In this document: positions 8,155-16,522 of the stretch, piece after piece
How the letters are laid out: each line of letters opens with the position of its first letter
Position numbering within the stretch: the stretch's first letter is position 1
Assembly: GCA_028279185.1 (NCBI GenBank)
Contig: JANQSS010000105.1
Coordinates: 1-59,417 of the forward strand
Direction: 5' to 3'
Origin: Saprospiraceae bacterium
GTDB taxonomy: Bacteria > Bacteroidota > Bacteroidia > Chitinophagales > Saprospiraceae
DNA: 59,417 bases
The notes under the pieces: generated by a model
What the model was told of the DNA's origin: nothing
The model's input: only the letters and a program-made list of their open reading frames with translations
The model's database searches: none
Position numbers and translations under genes: made by a program

Positions 8155-8480
8155 ACACACTTAAGAAATTATTAGTAGCAGGAATTCCAGGATATATTGA
8201 AGCAGAGGACGAAGTAATATATGTTGGACCGATTGAACAGAACAGAAACAGACGGGGCGTAGTTAATTACATTTGTCCTAAAACCCCAATTAGCCCTAAT
8301 TCGATGGCAGAGGTTGTATTCTTTGATGCTCCTAGTGACAAATACTCTTTACCTGTAGCACACCTAAGGGGATATGTAGGCGATACTCCAATGCTGATAT
8401 ATACTTGGTATGTACGTTTATTTAAAGACATCTTTAGATATCGAATTAGGATTTATAAAATTCCAGATTGGAGGGATTAA
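8151..8480 (+). CDS. Hypothetical protein
   Basis: Unrecognised 109-residue protein, basic and aromatic at its C-terminus (WYVRLFKDIFRYRIRIYK). Overlapping start with the resolvase and only 2 bases before the phosphoesterase ATG, so translationally coupled to both. Confidence 0.6.
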   Translation: MNTLKKLLVAGIPGYIEAEDEVIYVGPIEQNRNRRGVVNYICPKTPISPNSMAEVVFFDAPSDKYSLPVAHLRGYVGDTPMLIYTWYVRLFKDIFRYRIRIYKIPDWRD

Positions 8481-8482
8481 TC

Positions 8483-9223
8483 ATGAAAATACTACTAACC
8501 TCGGACACTCACTGGGGAATAACAAAGCCCAAAACGATTAGAAAGCTATTCCAGGATATAGGCAAGGAAGAGTTTGATATTCTTATCCACGCAGGGGACT
8601 ACTGTGGGACTGACCAAGCAGACAAGAACGTGCGAAGTACAGTACGTATTATGCGCGAATTCGTTCCGGATAAGCCCATCCTTTCTGTGCTAGGTAATCA
8701 TGATTACTGGACGAAAAAACGTGCGATGGTAGATTTTCAAAAGAATTATGAAAATATTGTTTCGATATTTAAGGAGAACAATGTTCATTTCCTAGATAAA
8801 GATGGAATATATGAACAGGATAACATTAAGATAGTAGGACATAGCGGGTGGTATGCCTATCCCCATCCTCCTACCAATGACCAGAACTTTCTTCCTCCGG
8901 CCGTAGAAGGTAATACAAACGCCTGGATGTTGAAAAATGCGTATAAAGATTTGGATGTTACGTTACGTAAATTAGAGGAAGCTTATGAAGAAAACGATAC
9001 AGTTGTATTTGTATCTCACTTTCCCGTGGTTAATACAGGTAATGACTATAAAGGTCAATGGGAACTATTTAGTTGGTCTGAGAGTGTAAAGAACATGATG
9101 ATAGACGACTTCTCTTGTAAGCATTTTTTATGTGGACACGCACACCAATTACATCGGGGGCCCGAAAGATATGAGGCCGGTTCAGATTATTTCTCCCCTA
9201 AGTATATTATAGTCGAGGTATAA
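8483..9223 (+). CDS. Calcineurin-like metallophosphoesterase
   Basis: 246 residues with the full dimetal motif set: DTH (8-10), GDYCG, LGNHDYW, VSHFP and CGHAHQLH. Family members hydrolyse phosphodiesters or phosphomonoesters, including cyclic nucleotides, RNA ends and DNA; the substrate here is unknown. ATG 8483 is chosen over an in-frame start 15 bases earlier because GGAGGG lies 9 bases before it and the earlier start falls inside the previous gene. Confidence 0.85.
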   Translation: MKILLTSDTHWGITKPKTIRKLFQDIGKEEFDILIHAGDYCGTDQADKNVRSTVRIMREFVPDKPILSVLGNHDYWTKKRAMVDFQKNYENIVSIFKENNVHFLDKDGIYEQDNIKIVGHSGWYAYPHPPTNDQNFLPPAVEGNTNAWMLKNAYKDLDVTLRKLEEAYEENDTVVFVSHFPVVNTGNDYKGQWELFSWSESVKNMMIDDFSCKHFLCGHAHQLHRGPERYEAGSDYFSPKYIIVEV

Positions 9224-9224
9224 A

Positions 9225-9398
9225 ATGAAAGAAGTACTTAATGGATGGTTTTTTGAATTTAGTAAGAACTGTGACCATATGGCTATCAAGCTTACTCACG
9301 GTAAAAAGCCGGGGGACGTTATAGGAATTAAATGCCTTAGTTGTGGAAAGAAAGCAATTAGGGTAAATAATAAGAAAAAACCTAGTAAGAGGAGATAA
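9225..9398 (+). CDS. Small zinc-knuckle protein (57 aa)
   Basis: Short ORF beginning ATG one base after the phosphoesterase stop. It encodes about 57 residues with CLSCGKK near the middle and an earlier CDH, a possible Cys/His zinc site, and a very basic C-terminus (NNKKKPSKRR). It fills the gap to the next gene exactly, which supports coding. Confidence 0.55.
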   Translation: MKEVLNGWFFEFSKNCDHMAIKLTHGKKPGDVIGIKCLSCGKKAIRVNNKKKPSKRR

Positions 9399-9402
9399 AC
9401 AG

Positions 9403-9630
9403 ATGAGGGGAGAATCTTTGAGACGACTTAATGCGGGGGCAGAGACTATAGACAGGGAGGAGATTGACGAAGAGAATGTTACTGAAGGATTATTAATCGA
9501 AGTCGTGGATAATGGATGGATTGCAAGAGCCACGAATGTTGAAGGAGAGGTATACACCCAAGTATATCAAATCCAGCAAGGTAAAGAAATGATGAGGGCT
9601 ATCGCGGAGGCACTAGGGATAAATGCTTGA
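9403..9630 (+). CDS. Hypothetical protein
   Basis: Unrecognised 75-residue protein with an acidic centre. The AGGAG ending the previous gene serves as ribosome site. The stop overlaps the next start. Confidence 0.6.
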   Translation: MRGESLRRLNAGAETIDREEIDEENVTEGLLIEVVDNGWIARATNVEGEVYTQVYQIQQGKEMMRAIAEALGINA

Positions 9631-9895
9631 TATATTTATGCAATCTCTGGGATGGATAGGTCATCTTCTGTTTGCTATTTCCGCCATACCCCAAGCTTGG
9701 TTAAGTTACCGGCAAGGACATTCAAACGGGATATCCCGTGGTTTACTATGTATGTGGTTTTCGGGAGAGGCCATTGCTATAGTCTACGGCTTGTACGAAC
9801 AAGTCCCCGTTCCTCTAATGGTGAACTATATTATTAATATGATTTGCTTAGTAATCATCATAAAATATTATATTTACCCTAGAAAGGAAATATAA
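9623..9895 (+). CDS. PQ-loop/SemiSWEET-like membrane protein
   Basis: 90 residues forming three hydrophobic helices (about 8-28, 40-58, 65-85). The first ends in a Pro-Gln pair in ISAIPQAWLSYRQGHSNGIS, the hallmark of PQ-loop proteins; the half-transporter length matches bacterial SemiSWEETs, which dimerise to move sugars. A transporter in the inner membrane is the likely product; substrate unknown. It overlaps the preceding gene by 8 bases and is followed immediately by the next. Confidence 0.65.
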   Translation: MLDIFMQSLGWIGHLLFAISAIPQAWLSYRQGHSNGISRGLLCMWFSGEAIAIVYGLYEQVPVPLMVNYIINMICLVIIIKYYIYPRKEI

Positions 9896-10141
9896 ATGCT
9901 ACATAAAATTATTAATTTTCTGTTTGGACCCGACGAATTATTAGAATATAAGCTACATGTTAAGTATGATAAAGGTGAGGATTTACTCGTTTCAGTATGG
10001 GGTGTGGATTTCGCTGACGCTAAAGAACGGGCTAGAGACCGTATTAGATACGATATCGGCACCATATATGAAGATGAAGAGGATGGATTTTGTAAATACA
10101 GAAATATAATTGCATGGAAAATAAATGATAGAGAGGGGTAA
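9896..10141 (+). CDS. Hypothetical protein
   Basis: Unrecognised 81-residue soluble protein with a strong AAAGGAAA site just before its ATG. Reading DAKERARDRIRYDI suggests a surface helix. It precedes the helicase by 3 bases. Confidence 0.6.
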   Translation: MLHKIINFLFGPDELLEYKLHVKYDKGEDLLVSVWGVDFADAKERARDRIRYDIGTIYEDEEDGFCKYRNIIAWKINDREG

Positions 10142-10144
10142 CAT

Positions 10145-11629
10145 ATGACTATCCTAGACTATTTTCCAAGAAAGCTAACTCCTAGAACCGTTCAAGAACA
10201 TGCATTAAAAGAGTTAGAAAAGTTATGGGACAGTGCCAATATATTCGTAATTAATTTGCCGGTAGCTTCTGGAAAATCAGCCATCGCTATGACTATAGCC
10301 CACTGGCAAAAGAAGTGTTCTATCATAACCCCGAGCAAGTTGTTGGTGAATCAATATAAGGATGAATATAATTATGTTCATGTTCTCCGTGCTAAATCTG
10401 ATTACTATTGTAGTACTTTTAGTTGTCCTGTTAGTAAGCGTCCTAAAAGTAAAGAGTTTGGTGCAACATGCAAGAAAACTTTGGGGTGCGACGGTTGCCA
10501 ATCATATCTCAAAGATTTACGTAAAGCTCATGTTATGCCTTATTTGCTCAGTAATTATCATATCTATCTCGCTCATAGACTTTATAGGGATACTCTTGTA
10601 GTAGACGAGGCTCATAATATGATAGGTTTATTAAAGAGTATGGCCGCTAAAAGATTCTGGCAATTTCAACATAAATTTCCTAGCTCCCTTAAAACTAGGG
10701 AAGATATCAAACAGTGGGTAAATTCTCTTCCTGACTCAAAATTTAATTATCACTATAAGCAAAGTGGGGAAAGGTCGTGGGTTAAGCAAGAGCATCTAGA
10801 ATTCCTACGAAATGAGATAAATAGTTATCGGCCGAGATATTTAATCACGGTCGGAGAGGAAAACTATAAAGGAGAAAAACAACAATGTATTATTATGACC
10901 CCCCTGGACATTAGCGATGCCCCGCCCATTATGTGGCCTAGTCAAGTTAAAAAAATCATATTCCTATCTGCAACCATTAGTAGAAAAGACATAGAGCAAT
11001 TAGGGCTGGCAGGAAAAAAAGTTCAATATATACAAGCTGACTCTCCCATTCAAGTAGAGCGCCGGCCGGTAGTCATAGCAACCAATGCCCAATCAATGTC
11101 ATGGAAATTACAGGACCAGAACTTATCATCTCTTTGCAAGTATATAGAAGAAGCGGCGTACCATAACGAAGCGAAAGGACTAATACACGCAACCTACGGA
11201 TTGGCAAAAAAGATGAGGAAATTTAATTGGTCCCCGAGAGTTAAGGACCGATTAATATTTCATGACAAAGATGATAAGACATTGAAATATAACGAGTTTC
11301 GTGATTCTCAAAATGCGAAAATCTTAGTAGCTTCTGGAATGTATGAAGGAATAGATTTACCGTACGATGCTGGACGTTGGCAAGTGTTAGCTAAAGTCCC
11401 CTGGCCTAGTTTGGCAGACCCCGCTATTAAATTTCTATGTAGAGAAGATGATGAGTGGTATTCCTGGGAGGCGATTAAAACCGTTCTTCAGGCTTGTGGT
11501 AGGATTTGCCGAACCCCAGAAGACCATGGAGTAACTTACATTTTTGATAGTACATTTAAAAGACTTTATAATGAGAACTTAGAACTCTTTCCGAAATGGT
11601 TCCAGAACTCGGTAAAAGAAGGAGGATAA
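10145..11629 (+). CDS. DinG/XPD-like superfamily-2 DNA helicase
   Basis: 494 residues. Walker A ASGKS (41-45), DEAH box at 154-157, and a C-terminal motif VI in LQACGRICRTPED. Between motifs I and II lie Cys89, Cys94, Cys109, Cys115 and Cys118, placed as the iron-sulfur cluster insert of XPD and DinG helicases. DinG unwinds 5'-3' and clears R-loops and stalled forks. It is the only helicase recognised in the window. AGAGGGG precedes the ATG. Confidence 0.8.
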   Translation: MTILDYFPRKLTPRTVQEHALKELEKLWDSANIFVINLPVASGKSAIAMTIAHWQKKCSIITPSKLLVNQYKDEYNYVHVLRAKSDYYCSTFSCPVSKRPKSKEFGATCKKTLGCDGCQSYLKDLRKAHVMPYLLSNYHIYLAHRLYRDTLVVDEAHNMIGLLKSMAAKRFWQFQHKFPSSLKTREDIKQWVNSLPDSKFNYHYKQSGERSWVKQEHLEFLRNEINSYRPRYLITVGEENYKGEKQQCIIMTPLDISDAPPIMWPSQVKKIIFLSATISRKDIEQLGLAGKKVQYIQADSPIQVERRPVVIATNAQSMSWKLQDQNLSSLCKYIEEAAYHNEAKGLIHATYGLAKKMRKFNWSPRVKDRLIFHDKDDKTLKYNEFRDSQNAKILVASGMYEGIDLPYDAGRWQVLAKVPWPSLADPAIKFLCREDDEWYSWEAIKTVLQACGRICRTPEDHGVTYIFDSTFKRLYNENLELFPKWFQNSVKEGG

Positions 11630-11634
11630 AGAGT

Positions 11635-12153
11635 ATGGATATCACAGAACGAAACGAATTAATTAAATCGCATTTGCCATATATTAGGATGGTGGCTAAT
11701 CGATATAAGAAATTAGTCGATGTAGATGATTTAATTCAGGAAGGCATACTAGGACTATTAAGGGCTACAGATACTTTTGATGCAAGTAAGAATATTAAAT
11801 TCTTAACATATGCTAGCTATTGGATTAATTGTTATATCATTCGCTACATAAAAAAGGATAGTAAATATTTACCCATGAATGACCAAGACCAATTTTTGGG
11901 AAATCGGGAATCAATTAAATTTACAGAACTAGAAGATAAGTTAATATATCGAGAACTACAAGAAAAAACATATGATGAATTGACGAAGTCGGGGGTGAGT
12001 ACACGAGATTTAGATATCGTTCTATCCCGCTATCTTAGTGAGGACCCCTGTACTTTGCAAGAGCTTGGAGATAAGTATGGAGTGTCACGAGAAAGAATTA
12101 GACAAATTGAAGAGCGTATGATTAAAAAAATCAAACAGAAATTATTAGAATAA
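11635..12153 (+). CDS. Sigma-70-family RNA polymerase sigma factor
   Basis: 172 residues. Region 2: DVDDLIQEGILGLLRA then FDASKNIKFLTYASYWI, the core-binding and -10-recognition helices. Region 4: LQELGDKYGVSRERIRQIE, the -35-binding helix-turn-helix. No region 1 or long region 3. ATG 11635 follows GAAGGAGG correctly; upstream in-frame starts lie within the helicase gene and are rejected. It probably redirects host RNA polymerase to phage genes, most likely the late virion module, but I could not identify its promoter signature because the promoters I see resemble host sigma70 sites. Confidence 0.9.
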   Translation: MDITERNELIKSHLPYIRMVANRYKKLVDVDDLIQEGILGLLRATDTFDASKNIKFLTYASYWINCYIIRYIKKDSKYLPMNDQDQFLGNRESIKFTELEDKLIYRELQEKTYDELTKSGVSTRDLDIVLSRYLSEDPCTLQELGDKYGVSRERIRQIEERMIKKIKQKLLE

Positions 12154-12173
12154 ACAGCACAGGAGGATATGAC

Positions 12174-12629
12174 ATGACTAAGGTATGGGATTTTAAGGTC
12201 CAGTTAGAAGTGGGAAGTAGAGCAGAGGAACTTTTCTTAGAAAGATATCCACGTAAACTTGAAATATTTCCTGGAAGAGAATATGACTTTCTAGTTAAGA
12301 GTAGTAGAGAAACCATAGAACTAAAGACCGATACCTATAATATAAACAAGTCTTCTAATTTCTTTTTTGAACGATATTCAGATGTTCGAAGAAAAACCCC
12401 AGGGGGACCATGGAGGGCTCATAAGGATTCTGTAGATATTTTCTGTTATTATTTTGTTAGACATAATATATGGTTTGAATTTCGAGATATCCCCAAGCTT
12501 ATTTCTAGACTTAATGACTTGACAGAAAAAAAAGGATTAATATATATTAAGAACAAGGGTTGGGTAACCGGCGGATATAAGGTTCCCCGTGATTCCCTTT
12601 CAGATTTATTTGATATGTGGGAGTTTTAG
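12174..12629 (+). CDS. Probable PD-(D/E)XK-like endonuclease
   Basis: 151 residues. EYDFLV followed about 12 residues later by IELKTD fits the D...ExK metal site of restriction-like nucleases; an early Glu in RAEELFLERY could complete it. The central stretch NFFFERYSD and GGPWRAHKD looks like a small phage nuclease family, but I could not name it. Strong AGGAGG ribosome site. Confidence 0.5.
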   Translation: MTKVWDFKVQLEVGSRAEELFLERYPRKLEIFPGREYDFLVKSSRETIELKTDTYNINKSSNFFFERYSDVRRKTPGGPWRAHKDSVDIFCYYFVRHNIWFEFRDIPKLISRLNDLTEKKGLIYIKNKGWVTGGYKVPRDSLSDLFDMWEF

Positions 12630-12631
12630 GC

Positions 12632-12835
12632 ATGACCAATTTTGAGAAGAGATATACAGACTGGATGGATGAGTGTAGGTATCGTGCTGCTCAACTGGGG
12701 ATGAGTCTTCCTGGGTATATTCAGGCTCTCTTTCATTTCTCTAAAATTAAAGCAGCCTTCGAGTGGGAGGAGTGTGATGAGTTTATCCTACATTATAAAC
12801 GGAGTAATAAGAAAAATGAACATGTTATGGAATAA
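12632..12835 (+). CDS. Hypothetical protein
   Basis: Unrecognised 67-residue protein. ATG 12632 lies just after the upstream stop with GGGAG upstream; an in-frame GTG at 12617 is less well placed. Mostly helical, with acidic FEWEECDEF in the middle. Confidence 0.6.
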   Translation: MTNFEKRYTDWMDECRYRAAQLGMSLPGYIQALFHFSKIKAAFEWEECDEFILHYKRSNKKNEHVME

Positions 12836-13142
12836 CTGTACGTGGTGTGGGGCCCCGATACAAACAAATCAAGTTACGCGGTCAGACCCTTATCCTCATT
12901 TATGTGCGAGTTGCGTATCCAAGGTTCAGTCTATGGGAAGTAAGTCTGTTGACCCGGATGATGAGTTCGATATTACAGATGAAGAATTAGCACTATGTAA
13001 TGATTTCAGTGATTTTGAAGAAGATTTATTATGGGACCCGGCCCCCGGCCTGGATAAGCCCGGTTGTGAATGTGGAGCGATTAAGGCCGGAACTCCCTGG
13101 CACGCAAGATGGTGTCCGATATTTCAGGAGCCAATGAAATGA
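12816..13142 (+). CDS. Zinc-ribbon protein with C-terminal CxCG...WCP motif
   Basis: About 108 residues from ATG 12816 (ATG 12822 is possible too). An N-terminal CTWCG and CASC pair forms a likely zinc ribbon, an acidic linker follows, then CECGAIK...HARWCP at the C-terminus. A similar C-terminal motif ends the protein at 57210-57413. The stop overlaps the exonuclease start (ATGA). Confidence 0.6.
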   Translation: MNMLWNNCTWCGAPIQTNQVTRSDPYPHLCASCVSKVQSMGSKSVDPDDEFDITDEELALCNDFSDFEEDLLWDPAPGLDKPGCECGAIKAGTPWHARWCPIFQEPMK

Positions 13143-13765
13143 GATTTATTAGCGTAGATTTAGAGGCGAATCAGCCCACTGATAAAATTATCCAAATCGG
13201 AGCAGCAGCATTTGACACTGACAGTAAAACCCCATATAAGCCTGTAGATACTTTTAACTTATACGTAGACCCGGAAGAAGAGATTAACTGGGACTATAAT
13301 CTTAGGGGCGGACTAACTCTTATAGAACTTTTAGGTAACAATTTCAAGACTAATTGGGAAAAATCTAGTGTTCCTAAAAATGTAGCCTTTGAAAGTTTTT
13401 GGAAGTGGTGTAAAGAGGCAAATTGTGGAAAGAAGTTTGTTCAGTGGGGACGTGCAGATATGTGGGAATTGATGAAGCAAAGTAAAGATTCAGGAGTTTT
13501 TTACCCTTCTAGAATTCAAGAAATAAATCTTAAAAGATTATATCAATTTTTTTATCAGCCAGGACTTAAATTAAATAAATCTCCCGGTGGACTGGAAAAG
13601 GCCTGTAAAGAAATGGGAATTGATTTTGAAGGTAGAGCACATGATGCTCTAGTAGATGCGATTAATACAGGCATGATATCGGTCAGTATGTATGAAGTGA
13701 TAAGGGGGTATTCTGATGTGTTGGCAATTCTTTCCCAGCGAGGAAGAGGCAAGGAGCTGTTATGA
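13139..13765 (+). CDS. DnaQ-like 3'-5' exonuclease (DEDDh)
   Basis: 208 residues. ISVDLEAN gives the Asp7/Glu9 pair of ExoI, and GRAHDALVDA near the C-terminus supplies the His and Asp of ExoIII, so it is a DEDDh enzyme like RNase T or the DnaQ proofreader. The start overlaps the previous stop and follows CAGGAG. It may act on nucleic-acid 3' ends in replication or host DNA breakdown; substrate not shown. Confidence 0.75.
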   Translation: MRFISVDLEANQPTDKIIQIGAAAFDTDSKTPYKPVDTFNLYVDPEEEINWDYNLRGGLTLIELLGNNFKTNWEKSSVPKNVAFESFWKWCKEANCGKKFVQWGRADMWELMKQSKDSGVFYPSRIQEINLKRLYQFFYQPGLKLNKSPGGLEKACKEMGIDFEGRAHDALVDAINTGMISVSMYEVIRGYSDVLAILSQRGRGKELL

Positions 13766-14010
13766 ACAATATCAAAGACTTAGAACTGACTGGCATATTA
13801 CAATCCTCCCGGGCATCAGAAATAGAATCAAAGGATGGTATGTCATCTACTGGCCCAAAAAAAGTTGATTGGCTTCAGGAACGGTACGATAAATTAACCG
13901 GTAAATATAAACATTGGTGCTATGATTGGGACGACCTACCTATAGACGAGACTACCTCAGAATGGAGTGGATGTAATTGTGGATATAAAGAGTGGAAGGA
14001 TAAGCAATAG
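13762..14010 (+). CDS. Hypothetical protein with CxC ending
   Basis: 82 residues starting at an ATGA overlap with the exonuclease. The end carries a Cys at HWCYDWDD and GCNCGYKEW, possibly a small zinc site. Not otherwise recognised. Confidence 0.55.
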   Translation: MNNIKDLELTGILQSSRASEIESKDGMSSTGPKKVDWLQERYDKLTGKYKHWCYDWDDLPIDETTSEWSGCNCGYKEWKDKQ

Positions 14011-14375
14011 TGTGTCCTATGTATGAATATCTTTGTGAATGTGGAAATATAATAGAAGAGTTCGTGAAATACGAAGATAGAGATATAGCACAAACGTGTA
14101 CAGAATGTGGAGGAAAGGCAGAACGAGCGTGGCTAACGGCCCCCCAAGTACGGACCGCTAAAACTAGTAGAACATTTTTAGATGGACATCGGAACGACGG
14201 ATATAGTGAAGAGATTAAAGCTGCCAAGCTAGATGCCGAAGCAATGAACCATGCACCTGGCTCTGATAAGTATAAGGAATTAAAGGCAGAAGCCAAGACC
14301 AGAAGATTACTTAATAATAATCCTAATACCAGAGGAAAAAGATACCGATTAAGTAAGGGAAAGGATAAGAAATGA
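14010..14375 (+). CDS. FmdB-type zinc-ribbon protein
   Basis: 121 residues. N-terminal MYEYLCECG and then CTECGGKAERAW is the FmdB/CxxC zinc-ribbon pattern; the rest is lysine-rich and helical. GTG at 14010 is preferred since AAGGA lies 9 bases before it; ATG 14019 would be too far. Such small proteins often act as transcription or nucleic-acid adapters in phages, function unproven. Confidence 0.6.
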   Translation: MCPMYEYLCECGNIIEEFVKYEDRDIAQTCTECGGKAERAWLTAPQVRTAKTSRTFLDGHRNDGYSEEIKAAKLDAEAMNHAPGSDKYKELKAEAKTRRLLNNNPNTRGKRYRLSKGKDKK

Positions 14376-14686
14376 TTAAACCAATTGGACCGAATCTACT
14401 TATAAAAATAAAGAAAAGAAAGAGTAATATCGAACTACTACCCGGCACACCCTCCTTTGATGATAAAGATTTGGTTGCGATTGTCGAAGAGATAGGTACA
14501 GCCTGTGTGCTGGGGGTTAGGAAGGGACATGAAATTTTAATGCCTGCTAAAGCCACGGCCACAATTGTTGAGCAAACCGAGGATTATGACTTAATTATTA
14601 TGCCAGAGAGTATTGTTCCCGGGGTGAAAAATTGGACTAAAGAGGACGATAATCATGCGATATCTATGGCAAGACAAAAAGACTAA
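14372..14686 (+). CDS. GroES-like co-chaperonin
   Basis: 104 residues in the Cpn10 layout. It opens IKPIGPNLLIKIKK as GroES does, has a mobile-loop-like NIELLPGTP, then a VGDIV-equivalent section around GVRKGHEILMP, and closes with YDLIIMPESIV matching the GroES VLIMSESDI ending. Phage co-chaperonins (T4 gp31 type) cap host GroEL to fold the capsid protein. No GroEL gene is present, so host GroEL would be used. Start overlaps the previous stop by 4 bases. Confidence 0.65.
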   Translation: MIKPIGPNLLIKIKKRKSNIELLPGTPSFDDKDLVAIVEEIGTACVLGVRKGHEILMPAKATATIVEQTEDYDLIIMPESIVPGVKNWTKEDDNHAISMARQKD

Positions 14687-14855
14687 GATTGAAGTTGAGG
14701 TGGAAAGAAAAATGAGAGATAGTGACGTGCCTCCTGACAAGCCCGAAGCCATTGAAGCAGGTATGGAAGTCGAAGATTTTGCAGAAGCCGATTGGGAAAA
14801 AGTTATTATCGGAGGAATAGGGCATGTTGGATTTGGCCAAAAGGGCTCATGGTAA
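14655..14855 (+). CDS. Small protein with FmdB-like C-terminus lacking the cysteines
   Basis: 66 residues. The start MRYLWQDK and end HVGFGQKGSW resemble FmdB-family proteins, but no CxxC pair is present, so it would be a metal-free derivative. It overlaps the co-chaperonin gene by 32 bases and is 15 bases ahead of the glycosylase. Confidence 0.55.
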   Translation: MRYLWQDKKTKIEVEVERKMRDSDVPPDKPEAIEAGMEVEDFAEADWEKVIIGGIGHVGFGQKGSW

Positions 14856-14870
14856 ATAAGGAACATAATT

Positions 14871-15545
14871 ATGATACCAGGATATGATATATTTGAGGAG
14901 TCAGAAGAAATTAAATCTCCAGCTTGGGGAACTATCCCCAGGGAATTACATGGTAAGCTTCTTAAAGAATATAAGGATACTACAGTATATCCTTCCGAAC
15001 AATTACTTTTTCGAGCGTTTACTTTGTTCCCCGCCGAGGAAACGAAAGTTATTATTCTAGGTCAAGACCCCTATCATACTCCTGGCAAGGCTAGTGGACT
15101 AGCGTTCGGATATCACCCAGACTATACAGGAAAGCTTGATAGTAGTTTGCTGAATATTTTAGAGGAAGCGCAAAGAGATGTGGGACTATTAAATTATCCG
15201 TTTGATACAAGTCTACTGCCCTGGGCAAGACAGGGAGTATTGCTGTTAAATACGAGACTTACAGTACGAGAAGGCCAGCCTATGAGTCATGCCGGACTGG
15301 GGTGGGAAGAGGTCATCAAGAAATATTTAACAGACCTAGACCGAGAAGTTCAAAATAAGGTATACATGTTGTGGGGACGAGAAGCTCAGTCTTACAAAAA
15401 GCTTTTAGATACAAAAAATAATCTAATTTTAGAGACTAGTCATCCTTGTCGTTTCTCTGCCCATAGAGGATTTATAGGGTGCCGACATTTTAGCAAGGCT
15501 AATAAGTATTTAAACCAGAATAATAAGGGGGAAATATCATGGTAA
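14871..15545 (+). CDS. ung: Uracil-DNA glycosylase, family 1
   Basis: 224 residues. GQDPYH (64-69) holds the catalytic Asp66; PWARQGVLLLNTRLTV contains the uracil-binding Asn127; His191 lies in the DNA-intercalation loop, read here as SHPCRFSAHRGF instead of the usual HPSPLS. GCRHFSKAN follows as expected. It removes uracil from DNA. The altered Pro-Ser-rich loop is the only oddity. A phage copy implies its DNA contains thymine, not uracil, and may suffer cytosine deamination. Confidence 0.93.
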   Translation: MIPGYDIFEESEEIKSPAWGTIPRELHGKLLKEYKDTTVYPSEQLLFRAFTLFPAEETKVIILGQDPYHTPGKASGLAFGYHPDYTGKLDSSLLNILEEAQRDVGLLNYPFDTSLLPWARQGVLLLNTRLTVREGQPMSHAGLGWEEVIKKYLTDLDREVQNKVYMLWGREAQSYKKLLDTKNNLILETSHPCRFSAHRGFIGCRHFSKANKYLNQNNKGEISW

Positions 15546-16099
15546 AGTTAGTAACAATTTTAGTACTATCTATAAGTCTAATGTCTTGTGGAAAATTTAA
15601 AAAGAACGAGGAAGATAGTACATCTTTAACTGCTCGTTCAATTCCTGGTCCTGAAGGCGAACAAGGAGAGCAGGGCGAAAGAGGAAGGGACGGTAGAGAT
15701 GGCAAAGACGGACAGGACGGTGTAGATGGTAAAGAAGCTGAGCCTTGCTCTGTCATACAACACTCAGATGGAGCAACAATAACTTGTCCCGACGGTACCG
15801 TTGCAGAGATTTATCATGGAAGTAATGGACAGGATGGTTCTAATGGGGTTGATGGCAAAGACGGAACTGATGGGGCGGATGGAGCAGATGGCCAAAACGG
15901 CGTTGACGGACAAGATGGTATTGATAATACAGAACCAGTATACGTTGGATATTTTTGCTATAGAACTGTGCTACGGCTAGGAGGAATTCATTATATAATT
16001 AATGGTTCTCTAATTCCTTTAAATTCTGCGTGGTTACAAATGAGCAGTAACTGCAAGGTCCGATATAAGAATAATAAAGTTCAAGAGAAAAGGCTATGA
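15539..16099 (+). CDS. Collagen-like lipoprotein
   Basis: 186 residues. A hydrophobic signal (residues 3-16) ends in lipobox LMSC with Cys17 as the lipidated residue, so it should be anchored in a cell membrane. Two runs of Gly-X-Y triplets follow (about 36-66 and 94-126), rich in GKDG, GQDG and GVDG, separated by a cysteine-containing segment; the C-terminal domain has further cysteines. Triplets predict a collagen-like trimer. It may mask the host surface or block superinfection, which is inference. Start overlaps the glycosylase stop. Confidence 0.75.
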   Translation: MVKLVTILVLSISLMSCGKFKKNEEDSTSLTARSIPGPEGEQGEQGERGRDGRDGKDGQDGVDGKEAEPCSVIQHSDGATITCPDGTVAEIYHGSNGQDGSNGVDGKDGTDGADGADGQNGVDGQDGIDNTEPVYVGYFCYRTVLRLGGIHYIINGSLIPLNSAWLQMSSNCKVRYKNNKVQEKRL

Positions 16100-16257
16100 A
16101 AAATACTTTAAAGATTGTATTGACAGTAATCGCAATCCTAGGTATAGTACAAGTATGTTCTTCACTATCCCAAGAACCTTCGTTAGGTGACCGGATAAGA
16201 GACGGAATAGAAAAGTATAAAAGACAATGCGAGGAGGTATGCGATGTTCGTCTTTAA
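16096..16257 (+). CDS. Small secreted or membrane protein (53 aa)
   Basis: Short ORF starting at an ATGA overlap with the lipoprotein gene. About 53 residues: a hydrophobic N-terminus (about residues 5-24) with a cysteine in QVCSSLSQ, then a charged helical tail with two more cysteines. The signal does not make a good lipobox. Its end overlaps the next gene by 14 bases. It could be a partner of the lipoprotein. Confidence 0.55.
   Translation: MKNTLKIVLTVIAILGIVQVCSSLSQEPSLGDRIRDGIEKYKRQCEEVCDVRL
16120..16148 (+). promoter_or_regulatory. Possible internal sigma70-like promoter
   Basis: TTGACA, 17-base spacer, TATAGT (5 of 6), lying inside the 53-residue ORF and upstream of the four last rightward genes. 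It may be chance because it sits in coding sequence. Confidence 0.35.
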
Positions 16258-16507
16258 ACATGTTCCAGAGGAGAAGGGAATTAATTACATTCCTGCAGTC
16301 TCTAGGGTAGAGCTAGAAGTCAGAGACCACGTTGACCTAGACGACATGTGTCAAGCATTTGAAGATTTTCTTAAAGCATGTGGATATACCTTCGACGGAC
16401 ATGTAGAAATTGTACATGAAGATGAATTTGATAATGAGATTGAGGATGAGGACCTAGAAGATGAAACGGATAAACACAAAATCCGGGACGATGTATTTAG
16501 TGACTAA
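16244..16507 (+). CDS. Hypothetical acidic protein
   Basis: 87 residues; the C-terminal half is dominated by Asp and Glu (for example EDEDLEDETD). The site GAGGAGG lies 7 bases before the ATG. DNA-mimic or host-inhibitor roles are known for phage acidic proteins, but nothing specific is seen here. Confidence 0.65.
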   Translation: MFVFKHVPEEKGINYIPAVSRVELEVRDHVDLDDMCQAFEDFLKACGYTFDGHVEIVHEDEFDNEIEDEDLEDETDKHKIRDDVFSD

Positions 16508-16522
16508 TAAAGAGGAAACTTT

